Shown: in pieces, positions 1 to 8,520 of the stretch
Position numbering within the stretch: the stretch's first letter is position 1
Layout: every line of letters starts with the position of its first letter
Source: Streptomyces sp. 846.5
GTDB taxonomy: Bacteria > Actinomycetota > Actinomycetes > Streptomycetales > Streptomycetaceae
Assembly: GCF_004365705.1 (NCBI RefSeq)
Contig: NZ_SOBN01000002.1
Coordinates: forward strand, 806,001 to 870,000
Length of the DNA: 64,000 nt
Direction of reading: 5' to 3'
Position numbers and translations under genes: made by a program
Notes under the pieces: model-generated
The model's input: only the letters and a program-made list of their open reading frames with translations
The model's database searches: none
Told to the model about the DNA's origin: nothing

Positions 1-1
1 C

Positions 2-805
2 CCGGCCGGCCTGCTTGGCGCGATGCCCGCCCATGTGCCCGGTCTGGGGCTGGCCGCCAAGCTGGTGTCGGTGTTCGCCGATCCGGACCGGCCCGGCCGC
101 AGCGCGCACCGGGGCGTCGTGGCGCTCTTCGACGAGCAGGACGGACGGCCGCTGGCCCTGATGGATGCCGAATCCGTCACCGCCTGCCGTACCGCCGCGA
201 CGGCGACGCACAGCATCCGCGCGCTGGCCCGACCGCGGCCGGCCCGGATCGCCGTCATCGGTTCGGGCGCCCAGGCCGAGGCGCAGGTCGCCCTTCTCGC
301 AGCGATACAGGGCGGCGTCCCGGTCGTGGTGGGCGCACGCGACCTCGGACGCGCCCGGCGCACGGCGCAGTTGCACCCGCATGCCACGGCCGACACCATC
401 GCAGCCGCGGTCGAGGGCGCCGATGTCGTCCTCTGCTGCACCGGCGCCCGGACGCCGGTGCTCAGCCGTTCGCAGCTGGCCCCCGGCGCGCACCTCAGCT
501 CGGTCGGCGGATCGTCCGGCCCCGAGATCGACACGGACACCGTCCAGGACAGCTCCCTGTTCGTCGAATGGGACGGAGCGCACGCGAGCCCACCGCCCGC
601 CGGCGCTCATGAGCTGCAGGGACTGGCTCCGCACCGGGCGGTCCTGCTCGGCGAGGTGCTGGACGGCCGGCATCCCGGCCGCCGGAGCCCCGACGAGCTG
701 ACGGTGTTCAAGTCCACCGGCCATGCCGCTCTCGACGTCGCGGCGGCCTCGGTGGTGCACACCTACGCCCGCACCCACGGGCTGGGGACCGTCATCGATC
801 TCTGA
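2..805 (+). CDS. Ornithine cyclodeaminase/mu-crystallin family protein (5' end cut by window)
   Basis: The reading frame is open from the first bases of the window, so the true start lies upstream; about 268 residues are present against the usual 310-340. A Rossmann dinucleotide site is seen as VIGSGAQAEAQ near residues 85-95, followed by the family pattern for NAD(P) binding and a C-terminal region rich in family-like residues (FKSTG, then a helix). Members deaminate ornithine to proline, reduce ketimines, or act as amino-acid dehydrogenases; substrate cannot be told here. The next gene, an SDR, follows after 22 bases on the same strand and may be co-transcribed, suggesting a small redox pathway, but no pathway is recognisable. 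Family assignment is firm, reaction is not. Confidence 0.85.
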   Translation, partial: PAGLLGAMPAHVPGLGLAAKLVSVFADPDRPGRSAHRGVVALFDEQDGRPLALMDAESVTACRTAATATHSIRALARPRPARIAVIGSGAQAEAQVALLAAIQGGVPVVVGARDLGRARRTAQLHPHATADTIAAAVEGADVVLCCTGARTPVLSRSQLAPGAHLSSVGGSSGPEIDTDTVQDSSLFVEWDGAHASPPPAGAHELQGLAPHRAVLLGEVLDGRHPGRRSPDELTVFKSTGHAALDVAAASVVHTYARTHGLGTVIDL

Positions 806-827
806 CGGCGTCGTCTAGGGTGCGGAC

Positions 828-1607
828 ATGATCACGCAGACCTATCTCTCCCGGCTGTTCTCCCTGGACGGCATGACCGCCCTGGTGACCGGCGGCAGTT
901 CCGGCATCGGACGGGCCGTCGCCGGCGCCCTGGCCCGGGCCGGCGCGAGTGTCGTGGTGGTCGCGCGCCGGGAGGCGGGGCTGGTGGCCACCGTCGACGA
1001 GCTCTCGGCGGACGGCTGCCGGGCGGCCTGGGTCAGCGCCGACCTGGGCACCCGCGAGGGCGTGCGGACTGCGGCCGAGGAGGCGGTCCGCGCCCTCGGC
1101 GAACCCGACATCCTGGTCAACTGCGCCGGGGTCAACCTGCGGCCGCCGATGGGCGAGCTGGGCGAGGACGTCTGGGCCACCACGATGGCGGTGAACCTGG
1201 AGGCGCCCTTCCTGCTGGGTCAGCGCTTCGGCCCGGCGATGGCCCGGCGCGGCTTCGGACGGATCATCCATGTCAGCTCCCAGCAGGCCCATCGGGCGTT
1301 CGTCCAGAGCGGCGCCTACGGCGTCTCCAAGGGCGGCCTGGAATCGCTGGCCCGCTCCCAGGCCGAGGCCTGGTCGCCGTCCGGCGTCACCTGCAACACC
1401 CTGGTGCCGGGCTTCGTGATGACGCCGCTCAACGCCCGGCTGGCCGACGATCCGGAGAGGGTGGCGGCGCTCGCCGCCCGCACCATGACCGGGCGCAACG
1501 GTCTGGCCGAGGACTTCGAAGGCGCGGCGGTGTTCCTGGCCAGCCGTGCCTCCGCCTATGTCACCGGCCAGTCGATCTTCATCGACGGCGGACTGTCGGT
1601 GCACTGA
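828..1607 (+). CDS. SDR family NAD(P)-dependent oxidoreductase
   Basis: A 259-residue classical short-chain dehydrogenase. The cofactor motif TGGSSGIG lies at about residues 21-28, the NCAGV stabilising motif at about residue 94, a catalytic serine in HVSS, and the catalytic pair Y164 and K168 in AYGVSKGG. The C-terminal VTGQSIFIDGG is typical of the family. Overall pattern is like gluconate 5-dehydrogenase or 2-dehydro-3-deoxygluconate dehydrogenase, so a sugar-acid or polyol substrate is a reasonable guess only. It starts 22 bases after the cyclodeaminase-like gene, with which it is probably co-transcribed, and ends 10 bases from the convergent DUF4389 gene. Confidence 0.92.
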   Translation: MITQTYLSRLFSLDGMTALVTGGSSGIGRAVAGALARAGASVVVVARREAGLVATVDELSADGCRAAWVSADLGTREGVRTAAEEAVRALGEPDILVNCAGVNLRPPMGELGEDVWATTMAVNLEAPFLLGQRFGPAMARRGFGRIIHVSSQQAHRAFVQSGAYGVSKGGLESLARSQAEAWSPSGVTCNTLVPGFVMTPLNARLADDPERVAALAARTMTGRNGLAEDFEGAAVFLASRASAYVTGQSIFIDGGLSVH

Positions 1608-1617
1608 ACCGCCGGGG

Positions 1618-2400
1618 CTACCCCGCGGACGCGGACGCCGTACTGGAGTTGTTCCCGCTGGTGGTGGTCCCGGTCCCGGAGAACGCCGAGGAGGCGAGAC
1701 CGGCCACCAGGAACAGCACGACCAGGATCTTGGCGGAACCGGACAGCAGCAGCGGCCGGGTGGCCGAGCGGGACTGCGGCATGAGCCGGGAGTCGTCGCC
1801 GAACAGGCCCTTGGGGTAGGCCGAGGTGAGCATGGTGACGTAGGCGCTGAAGCGCATCGCATACCGCGCGGTGGCCGCGGTGGCGCCGAAGACCGGCTCC
1901 GGCATCCGGCCCAGGACCAGGGTCACCAGCCAGATCAGGATGCCGAGGGCGTAGAAGCCGGAGCCGGCCAGACTGCTCAGGATGGCGGCGGGGATCAGCA
2001 GGAAGATCCGGAACAGCACGGCCAGACGGTTGAGGGCACCGGGATGCAGCTCCACCTGGACCGGGTGCTCGGGGGCGGTGAAGGCGAACGGCGGATAGCG
2101 GTCGACCAGCAGCATGCCGTACGCGTACACCCGGGTCTGGTAGGTCAGGCACCCGGCCAGGAACCAGGCGATCGACTCGGGCAGCCGGCCCAGCACCAGG
2201 GCGGCGAACCAGCCGATCACCACGGTGACGAACCCGGCGATGCCGAGGAAGAACATCACCACGAACTGCGGGATCAGCAGCAGCAGCCGCAGCAGCACCG
2301 TCCAGCGGCGCTGCCGGTCCGGCCCGGGAAGGTCCAGCTCCGGCAGGACCTCGCCGGACACCCCGGGGACCGGAGCTCCCGCCCAGCCGTACTCAGCCAT
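1618..2400 (-). CDS. DUF4389 domain membrane protein
   Basis: A 260-residue integral membrane protein. The start at 2400 (MAEYGW) is chosen because GGAGGAG lies just upstream; a longer frame exists but has no coding signal. Hydrophobic segments occur near residues 38-75 (LLLLIPQFVVMFFLGIAGF), 130-170 and 215-235. Two copies of a VLGRxPE signature (LVLGRLPESIAW and LVLGRMPEPVF) mark the internal duplication of DUF4389. The C-terminus is a Ser/Thr/Gly/Ala tail. Function is unknown for the family, which is common in actinobacteria. It is convergent with the SDR gene and lies downstream of the egt operon but separated from it by about 350 bases. Confidence 0.85.
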   Translation of the reverse strand: MAEYGWAGAPVPGVSGEVLPELDLPGPDRQRRWTVLLRLLLLIPQFVVMFFLGIAGFVTVVIGWFAALVLGRLPESIAWFLAGCLTYQTRVYAYGMLLVDRYPPFAFTAPEHPVQVELHPGALNRLAVLFRIFLLIPAAILSSLAGSGFYALGILIWLVTLVLGRMPEPVFGATAATARYAMRFSAYVTMLTSAYPKGLFGDDSRLMPQSRSATRPLLLSGSAKILVVLFLVAGLASSAFSGTGTTTSGNNSSTASASAG

Positions 2401-2749
2401 GACCCGCTCCTCCGTCGTCGCCGGGGTTCCTCCAGGCAGCGTCCCCCGGATCGGCCGCGCGCACCCGTGGTGGAGCCCGTTCGGCCCAAAACCGCCGCTA
2501 GTGGCCGGCCCGTGATGGGATCTGCTGGTCGATGATGTCGCGGAGTTGGTGTGACGGCCCGCGATGCCGAGCCTGGGACAGGAGCGGTACAGGTGTGAGG
2601 CGACGGTGCGCGGTCCACGGCGCCGCGGCCAGGCGGCGCGACGCATTCGCGTCCGGTCGCCTCAACCACGAGCCCGCAACCCCCGACGCCGCCCTTCCAC
2701 CAGCAGGCTGAGGAGGGCGTCGACACCGCGGCTCCCGGACTGCCGGGCG
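2401..2749. other. Intergenic region between the egt operon end and the DUF4389 gene
   Basis: No open frame here shows similarity to a known protein, and the codon pattern is not convincing in any frame. The only clear element is the GGAGGAG ribosome binding site of the DUF4389 gene at its left edge. A weak imperfect inverted repeat near 2688-2722 might end egtD transcription but lacks a long stem. Confidence 0.5.
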
Positions 2750-3727
2750 TCACCTGCTGGGAACGGCGAGCAGCAGCGCGAAGCGCGCAGCGCGGTCGGT
2801 CCACCAGCGGCGGACGGTGAAGCCCGCGGCCGCGAGTTCGACGGTGAGGGACTCGCGGCGGAACTTGGTGGAGATCTCGGTGCGCAGGCTCTCCCCGGCC
2901 GCGAAGGAGACCGAGAGGTCCACGGCCGGGATCTTGACGCGCTGTTCGGCACGGGAGACCAGGTGCATCTCGATCCGTTCCTCCCCCGCGTTCCACACCG
3001 CGCGGTGCTCGAAGGCGTCCGGGTCGAAATCCGCGTCCAGTTCGCGGTTGAGGACCTGCAGCACGTTCTTGTTGAACGCCTCGGTCACGCCCTGGCCGTC
3101 GTCGTAGGCCGCCACCAGCACGCCGGGGTCCTTCACCAGGTCGGCGCCGAGCAGCAGCACGTCGTCCGCGCTGAGGGCGCGGCGCAGCAGCGCGTAGAAG
3201 TCGGTGCGCTCGGCCGGGTCGAGATTGCCGATGGTGCTGCCCAGGAAGGCGAGCAGCCGCGGCCCCGGCTCGTCGTGCAGGGGCAGGTCGTGCTCGAAGT
3301 CGGTGACGGCCGCGGTGACCCGCAGCCCCGGGTAGTCCCGGCACAGCGCCTGGCCGGCCTCCGCCAGGGCGGAGGCGCTGACGTCCAGCGGGGAGTAGCG
3401 CTGCAGGGTCCCCTGCGCGGTCAGCGCGTCCAGCAGCAGCCGGGTCTTGCGTGAGGAGCCCGAGCCCAGTTCGACCAGCGAGCCGGCCCTGGTGATGGCG
3501 GCGATCTCGGGGGCCCGCTGCTGCAGGATCTCCTGCTCGGCCCGGGTGGGGTAGTACTCGGGCAGTTCGGTGATCTGCTCGAAGAGCTTGCTGCCGAGTT
3601 CGTCGTAGAACCACTTCGGCGGCAGCGTCTTCGGCTCTGCCGTCAGGCCCTGCCGCACGTCGGCGCGCAGGGTGGTGGCGAAGTAGTCCGAGGGCAGTCG
3701 CGGTTCGATGCTGAAGCAGTCGTTCAC
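2750..3727 (-). CDS. egtD: Candidate independent EgtD product from an internal GTG start
   Basis: Inside the fused frame, a GTG at 3727 begins VNDCFSIEPRLPSDYF, the position where free EgtD proteins normally begin, giving 325 residues, the usual family length. AAGGA lies 7 bases upstream of the GTG, a good ribosome binding site. This suggests that free histidine methyltransferase is made even if readthrough from EgtC also occurs. The entry overlaps the EgtC-EgtD frame and is an alternative product, not an extra gene. Confidence 0.6.
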   Translation of the reverse strand: MNDCFSIEPRLPSDYFATTLRADVRQGLTAEPKTLPPKWFYDELGSKLFEQITELPEYYPTRAEQEILQQRAPEIAAITRAGSLVELGSGSSRKTRLLLDALTAQGTLQRYSPLDVSASALAEAGQALCRDYPGLRVTAAVTDFEHDLPLHDEPGPRLLAFLGSTIGNLDPAERTDFYALLRRALSADDVLLLGADLVKDPGVLVAAYDDGQGVTEAFNKNVLQVLNRELDADFDPDAFEHRAVWNAGEERIEMHLVSRAEQRVKIPAVDLSVSFAAGESLRTEISTKFRRESLTVELAAAGFTVRRWWTDRAARFALLLAVPSR

Positions 3728-4534
3728 GTTCTCGTCCTTGCTGTGTGGGTGGCGCTGTGCCGAGTGGGGCCGGACGGGGCGCAGCGGGTGGCTGCGCACC
3801 GCGTCCGGAGCGGCCAGGAGCAGGGTGTGGTCGGGGACTTCCTTCCAGTCGGGGTCGTCGTCGTGGGGTTCGGAGGCGACGAGTACGTGGTCCTCGGCCC
3901 GCCGGTACCAGAGGGTGTCGCCGTAGCGGGTGGCCGCGATGGCGCGGCCGTCGGTGAGCAGCAGGTTGAGTCGCGCTCCCGGGCGGGCCTCGGCGACCCG
4001 GCGGACCACGCCGGCCAGCGCCAGTCCCGGGGGTTCGCCCTGGCGCAGCCGTCGCGCCACCATGGCCCACAGCAGCGCCGAGTCGCTGCGGGCCTCCAGG
4101 TCCAGCAGGTCGGCGGTGTCGAGGCCGCTGCCGGCCGTGGGCAGCCTGGTCCAGTCGGGGACCGCGCCGTTGTGGCTGAACAGCCAGCGGCCTTCGCGGA
4201 AGGGGGCGGCGGCGGACTCGTCCTGGGTGGTTCCGGCGGTGGCCGAGCGGACCGCGGCGAGGAAGGAGTGGCTGCGGACGGCGCGGGCGAGGTCGGGGAG
4301 GTTGGCGTCGGCCCAGATCGGGACGGCCCGCCGATGTCGGAAGCAGGTGTCCTCCCCTGCTGCGCCCGGGTCGTCCGCACCCGGGTACCAGCCGAATCCG
4401 TAGCCGTCGGCGTTGACGGTGCCGTGCCGTTGCAGCCGTGGCTCCCAGGACTGCCGGTAGAGGCTGTGGCCAGGCTCCAGCAGCACCGACGCCAGCGTCG
4501 TCTCGGCTCCCAGGTAGGCCAGGTGACGGCACAT
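2750..4534 (-). CDS. egtC-egtD: Ergothioneine synthesis EgtC-EgtD in one continuous frame (gamma-glutamyl hercynylcysteine sulfoxide amidohydrolase + histidine methyltransferase)
   Basis: One 594-codon frame without a stop encodes two normally separate enzymes. Residues 1-269 are EgtC, a class II glutamine amidotransferase fold: the start MCRHLAYLG places the catalytic Cys2 after Met removal, and NADGYGFGWY and FSHNGAV are family motifs. EgtC removes the glutamyl group from the sulfoxide intermediate. The rest (from V270) is EgtD, a SAM-dependent enzyme that trimethylates histidine to hercynine, with SDYFATTL, LPPKWFYD, LPEYYPTRAE and the SAM loop ELGSGSS. The ATG overlaps the egtB stop by one base (TGATG). 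In the mycobacterial and streptomycete operons that I know, EgtC and EgtD are separate proteins. A fusion, internal initiation at 3727, or a sequencing indel are the alternatives. Confidence 0.9.
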   Translation of the reverse strand: MCRHLAYLGAETTLASVLLEPGHSLYRQSWEPRLQRHGTVNADGYGFGWYPGADDPGAAGEDTCFRHRRAVPIWADANLPDLARAVRSHSFLAAVRSATAGTTQDESAAAPFREGRWLFSHNGAVPDWTRLPTAGSGLDTADLLDLEARSDSALLWAMVARRLRQGEPPGLALAGVVRRVAEARPGARLNLLLTDGRAIAATRYGDTLWYRRAEDHVLVASEPHDDDPDWKEVPDHTLLLAAPDAVRSHPLRPVRPHSAQRHPHSKDENVNDCFSIEPRLPSDYFATTLRADVRQGLTAEPKTLPPKWFYDELGSKLFEQITELPEYYPTRAEQEILQQRAPEIAAITRAGSLVELGSGSSRKTRLLLDALTAQGTLQRYSPLDVSASALAEAGQALCRDYPGLRVTAAVTDFEHDLPLHDEPGPRLLAFLGSTIGNLDPAERTDFYALLRRALSADDVLLLGADLVKDPGVLVAAYDDGQGVTEAFNKNVLQVLNRELDADFDPDAFEHRAVWNAGEERIEMHLVSRAEQRVKIPAVDLSVSFAAGESLRTEISTKFRRESLTVELAAAGFTVRRWWTDRAARFALLLAVPSR

Positions 4535-5895
4535 CAGCGCAGCTCCGCGTGGGTGGCTTCGTCGGCGGTGGCGTCGCGGGCGGTGCGGAAGCCGGAGAAG
4601 ATCTGCCGCCGGATCGGGTAGTCCCAGTTGCGGAAGGTGCCGCGGCAGGCCACCGGGTCCACCGCGAACGAGCCGCCGCGCAGCACCTTGTAGTCGGGGC
4701 CGAAGAAGACCTCGGAGTACTCCTTGTAGGGGAAGGCGGTGAAGCCCGGGTACGGCTCGAAGTCGCTGCCTGTCCACTCCCAGACGTCCCCGATCAGCTG
4801 CCGGGCGCCGCTGGGGGCGCTGCCGCGCGGGTAGCTCCCGGCGGGGGCGGGCTGCAGGTGGCGCTGGCCGAGGTTGGCGTGCTCGGCCGTCGGGTCGTCG
4901 TCGCCCCAGGGGTAGCGCCGGGAGCGGCCGGTGGCCGGGTCCAGCCGTGCCGCCTTTTCCCATTCGGCCTCGGTGGGCAGCCGGCGTCCGGCCCAGCGGG
5001 CGTAGGCGTCGGCCTCGTACCAGCAGACGTGGACGACCGGTTCGTCGCCGGGGACGGGCTCGGTGCGGCCGAAGCGCCGGCGCAGCCAGCGGTCGCCGTC
5101 GCGCTGCCAGAACAGCGGGGCGGTCAGCCCGGCCTGTTCCCGGTGGCGCAGGCCCGCCGGGGTCCACCAGCGCGGGTCGGTGTAGCCGCCGTCGGCGATG
5201 AACTCCTGGTAGGCCGTGTTGGTGACGGGCGTGGTGTCCAGCCAGTAGGCGGGCAGCTCGACGGTGTGCGCCGGGCGCTCGTTGTCCAGCGCCCAGGGGT
5301 CGGTGCTGGTGCCCATGGTGAAGGGGCCGGCCGGCACCAGCACCTCGGCGGGCAGGGCGGCCGCGTCGGCCGGCGCGGCCGGGGGCGCGGGGGCGTGCAG
5401 GACGGCCGGGCCCTGGCGCAGCTGGTGGGTGGCGAGCATGGTCTCGTCGTGCTGCTGCTCGTGCTGGGCGATCATGCCGAAGACGAAGCCGTCGGCCAGC
5501 AGCGGGGGGCCGTCCGGGTCGAGGACGGCGCCGTCGAGCACGTCCAGGGCCTGCTCGCGGACCTGGCGCAGGTAGGCGCGGGCGGGTTCGGGGGCGAGCA
5601 GCGGCAGTGCGGGGCGGTCGGCCCGGGGGTGCTGGAAGGCGTCGTAGAGCGGGTCGAGGTCGGGGCGGATCGCCGCCCGGCCGCCGGCGTCGCGCACCAG
5701 CCACAGCTCCTCCTGGTTGCCGATGTGGGCCAGGTCCCAGACCAGGGGCGACATCAGCGGGGAGTGCTGGGCCTTGAGACCGTCGTCGTCCAGGCAGTCG
5801 GTCAGGCCCATGGTGCGGCGCCGCGCGGTCTCCAGGGCGGCCGCGATCCTGGCCCGCAGGTCGCCTCGCAGGTCGGGGGTGTCGTGCCGGTTCAT
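4534..5895 (-). CDS. egtB: Ergothioneine biosynthesis protein EgtB (hercynine oxygenase)
   Basis: A 453-residue non-haem iron enzyme that couples gamma-glutamylcysteine with hercynine using oxygen. The N-terminal DinB-like domain has the iron-binding histidine region, seen as WDLAHIGNQEE near residue 60 and QHEQQHDETML near residue 140. The C-terminal half is a formylglycine-generating-enzyme/sulfatase-modifying-factor domain (GPFTMGT, PTEAEWEKAA, GDVWEWT, RGGSF). The ATG overlaps the egtA stop as ATGA, and its own stop overlaps the egtC start, so egtA-egtB-egtC are translationally coupled. The gamma-glutamylcysteine-using (mycobacterial) type of pathway is indicated because egtA and egtC are present. 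Confidence 0.96.
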   Translation of the reverse strand: MNRHDTPDLRGDLRARIAAALETARRRTMGLTDCLDDDGLKAQHSPLMSPLVWDLAHIGNQEELWLVRDAGGRAAIRPDLDPLYDAFQHPRADRPALPLLAPEPARAYLRQVREQALDVLDGAVLDPDGPPLLADGFVFGMIAQHEQQHDETMLATHQLRQGPAVLHAPAPPAAPADAAALPAEVLVPAGPFTMGTSTDPWALDNERPAHTVELPAYWLDTTPVTNTAYQEFIADGGYTDPRWWTPAGLRHREQAGLTAPLFWQRDGDRWLRRRFGRTEPVPGDEPVVHVCWYEADAYARWAGRRLPTEAEWEKAARLDPATGRSRRYPWGDDDPTAEHANLGQRHLQPAPAGSYPRGSAPSGARQLIGDVWEWTGSDFEPYPGFTAFPYKEYSEVFFGPDYKVLRGGSFAVDPVACRGTFRNWDYPIRRQIFSGFRTARDATADEATHAELR

Positions 5896-7142
5896 CCGCG
5901 GATCCCTTCCAGGAGGTCGTCTGCGGGACATCGGCCCCGCTCGGCGTAGCGCAGGGCGAACGCCGCCAGCGCGGCGCGCAGGTCGGCGGGGGCGCCGGAG
6001 CCGGCCATCGCGGCGTCGGCGGCGCCGAAGCAGGCGCGGACGGCCTTGCCGATCACCGGGTCCGACGGTCCCAGCCGGGCGGCCAGGCTCCACTGCTCCG
6101 GCGTCGGCACGGCGGCGCCGTCGCGGCAGAGCGGCTCGGTGGCCTCCCAGGCGGCGCCGGCCGCCACCGGATCGTCGAGCAGGGTCGCGGCCAGGGCGGC
6201 GGCCACCGCCCAGTCCTCGCCGCGCTGGGCGTCGATCATCCGCAGCTCCAGCCAGCCGCGCGGGCGCACCGGCGGGAAGAGCGTGGTCAGGTGGTAGTCG
6301 AGATCGTCCAGCGCGGGCGGGCGGACCCCGTCCGCGCCGCGGGTCCAGGCGCGGAAGGTGAGCCCGGGCGGGGCGATCCAGTCCTCCGGGGCCGGGCGGC
6401 GCAGGCACAGCAGCGGGGCGTCGAGGGCGTAGTCGGCCCAGGCGGCCCGGGGGTCGTCGCCGTCGTCACTGCGGGTCACCGGCCCCGTGCGGGTCGGATC
6501 CATCCGCTCCCACACGGCCCGCCGGGTGGACCGCCAGCCGGTCGGCCGTCCCTGCCACAGCGGGGAGTTCGCGAAGGCCGCGATCAGCACCGGGCCGAGC
6601 CGGTGCACCAGCTCCCAGCGGAATCGGTAGCCGGTGGTGCCCGCCGTGTCGTCACCGGCGTCCAGATTGACCTGCACGGCTGCCGTGGCCCGCATCATCA
6701 TCCGGCCGGCCGGGCCGACCCGGTCCAGATAGGCCTCCATGGCCCGGTACCGGGGGTGCTCTGCCACCCGGGGCGGGTCCAGGTGCGGTTCCAGGCCCTC
6801 ACCGGCGAGGACCAGGCCGTCGGCGCCCAGGGCTCCGGCGAGCACCTCGGCGTCGGCGCGGAGGGCCTGTACACAGTCCGCCAGAGCGGTCGCGGGCAGG
6901 GAGCTGAGCTCGACCTGCCCTCCGGGTTCCCGGGTCAGTCTGCTGCCGGACGGCAGCGCGCCCGGCTCCGCCAGCGGCGCCAGGACCGCGTCCAGCCGTT
7001 CCGGGACCACCGGCCGCCGCGCGTCCGTGCCGTCGTGCACCAGCCATTCCAGTTCAAGACCGGTCCGCCGGGGCGGGCCGGTCTTGAAACAGACCCCGTA
7101 GACGTGTTCCCGGGCTTCGTTCTCCGCCAGGCGGTGTCCCAT
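5892..7142 (-). CDS. egtA: Glutamate-cysteine ligase EgtA
   Basis: A 416-residue enzyme that ligates glutamate and cysteine to supply gamma-glutamylcysteine to EgtB. Family features include TGLELEWLVHDG near the N-terminus, TREPGGQVELSS near residue 75 and MMMRATAAVQVNLD near residue 150, the glutamate and metal binding core of the GCS2-like fold. The ATG at 7142 is preferred over a GTG 21 bases upstream because GAGGAG lies at a suitable distance before it. It is the first gene of the egt operon (egtA-egtB-egtC/D). EgtE, the final lyase, is not in the window. Confidence 0.94.
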   Translation of the reverse strand: MGHRLAENEAREHVYGVCFKTGPPRRTGLELEWLVHDGTDARRPVVPERLDAVLAPLAEPGALPSGSRLTREPGGQVELSSLPATALADCVQALRADAEVLAGALGADGLVLAGEGLEPHLDPPRVAEHPRYRAMEAYLDRVGPAGRMMMRATAAVQVNLDAGDDTAGTTGYRFRWELVHRLGPVLIAAFANSPLWQGRPTGWRSTRRAVWERMDPTRTGPVTRSDDGDDPRAAWADYALDAPLLCLRRPAPEDWIAPPGLTFRAWTRGADGVRPPALDDLDYHLTTLFPPVRPRGWLELRMIDAQRGEDWAVAAALAATLLDDPVAAGAAWEATEPLCRDGAAVPTPEQWSLAARLGPSDPVIGKAVRACFGAADAAMAGSGAPADLRAALAAFALRYAERGRCPADDLLEGIRG

Positions 7143-7333
7143 GACATCCGCTCCTCTCGTCACTCGCTCGCTTTACCCCGGAGCACATTCGGGTACGCCT
7201 GGGGGACCTGCTCACGGTGGGAATGGCCGATACGAAGCCGTTCCGGTGTTTCCCGGGACTCAGACCAGTGAGGACCGGGCCGCTTCCAGTCGCAACTCGA
7301 AGCCGGCCCCGGCTGTTCCTCAGCCCCCGGTCC

Positions 7334-8230
7334 TCAGCCCCCGGTCGCGCTGCGGTAGAGCGCCGCGATGGCCGGGCCGAACCCGGGCGAGTACGACAGG
7401 TCGGCGGTGAATCCGCCGGACTGGTAGCCGCCGATGGCGCCCACCACCGTGCCGCGACCGTCCGGGCCCACCGCGGCCAGCAGCGGGCTGCCGCTGGTGC
7501 CGCCGGTCATCCCCCGGCAGGGGAACTGCGCCTGACCGCTCCCGAAGCCCTGCAGCCGGTTGGCGCAGACCACCGGGCGCTCGCCGGTGCGGGGGTAGCC
7601 CACCGCCTCCACCGGACCGTGCCACCGCGGTTCGAAGGCCAGCCCCTCCGCGCCCACCGCCTCTTCGACCCGGCGGGCGGCGCCCAGCGGACGGGTCGTC
7701 AGGAACGCGACGTCGAAGTCGGGGTCGCCGTCGCGCCACCAGCGCGGGTCGGCCACCACCCCGGTCACCGCCCACATCCCGAACGGGTGCCGGCCCTCGT
7801 GGTACCCGGGCACGAACAGCAGCGACTTCCCCGACCCGGCCGCCTCCGCCGCGGAGGCCCGACCCGGTTCCACCACGCAGTGCGCCGCGGTGACCAGCAG
7901 GTCCCGGGCCGGGCTGTCAACCACCGCCGCGGTGCAGAAGTGCTGCGCCGGACGTCCGTCCACGGTCGCGAACACCGCGCCCACCTGCGGAATCACCCCG
8001 GCAGGACGGACCTCCGGCAGGTTCGCGCCGTCGCCGGACCCGGCCACGTCCGTCCCGGGCGGCAGGGCGGGCACCGCCCCGGGCAGGATCCCGCCCGACG
8101 GCGCGGCCGCCGCGGAGTGGCCGGATCCCGTGCTCTTCGTCGCGGCCCCCGGCGACGCGTGGCACAGCACCAGCGTCACTGCCACACCGGCCCACAGCAG
8201 GCCGGCTCGCGGCGACGGACGGTTCGTCAT
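7334..8230 (-). CDS. Secreted trypsin-like (S1) serine protease
   Basis: A 298-residue exported protein. The start MTNRPSPRAG leads a signal peptide (AGLLWAGVAVTLVLC) and a Ser/Gly/Ala-rich propeptide. The catalytic triad is visible: His in LLVTAAHC, Asp in DPDFDVAFL, and Ser in GGTSGSPL. Two further cysteines, in HFCTAA and FPCRG, fit disulfide bonds. It is a paralogue of the lipoprotein protease at 42557-43447, with the same VGAIGGYQ and YSPGFG C-terminal blocks. It is divergent from the small anchored-protein/sortase pair. A longer frame upstream to 8803 exists but lacks a signal peptide and coding character. Confidence 0.93.
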   Translation of the reverse strand: MTNRPSPRAGLLWAGVAVTLVLCHASPGAATKSTGSGHSAAAAPSGGILPGAVPALPPGTDVAGSGDGANLPEVRPAGVIPQVGAVFATVDGRPAQHFCTAAVVDSPARDLLVTAAHCVVEPGRASAAEAAGSGKSLLFVPGYHEGRHPFGMWAVTGVVADPRWWRDGDPDFDVAFLTTRPLGAARRVEEAVGAEGLAFEPRWHGPVEAVGYPRTGERPVVCANRLQGFGSGQAQFPCRGMTGGTSGSPLLAAVGPDGRGTVVGAIGGYQSGGFTADLSYSPGFGPAIAALYRSATGG

Positions 8231-8520
8231 GTCTCCGCATCCTGGCGCGCCCTGGAGCGCCGGACCAACGGGGACCGGCAAGTGGGTGAGATCTCCCCGG
8301 TCGGAGCAGTGGCGCTGCGCGGCTGCTGACGGGTGGTCAGCCCGTGGGCACCGGCCGTCGACCCGGACGGCCAGCGACCATCCGTGTGAACCGGGCGGAT
8401 GCGCCGAGATGCGGGCGTCCGGGACGGAGTGTCTCGTCGTGTCTGCGGGCCGAACATGCCAACGGTCCGTCGGGTCGCCGACGAGGACGGCCTGCATCCC
8501 CGTTCTTGGAGGTTGTTCCA

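Noticed and set aside
2401..2646. N-terminal extension of the DUF4389 protein
   Set aside because: GGAGGAG lies directly before the ATG at 2400, and the extension has no hydrophobic or conserved pattern.
4535..5704. Upstream extension of the EgtC-EgtD frame into the egtB region
   Set aside because: The extra 390 codons are Arg/Pro/Gly-rich shadow sequence within egtB; the real start is MCRHLAYLG at 4534, which supplies the catalytic cysteine.
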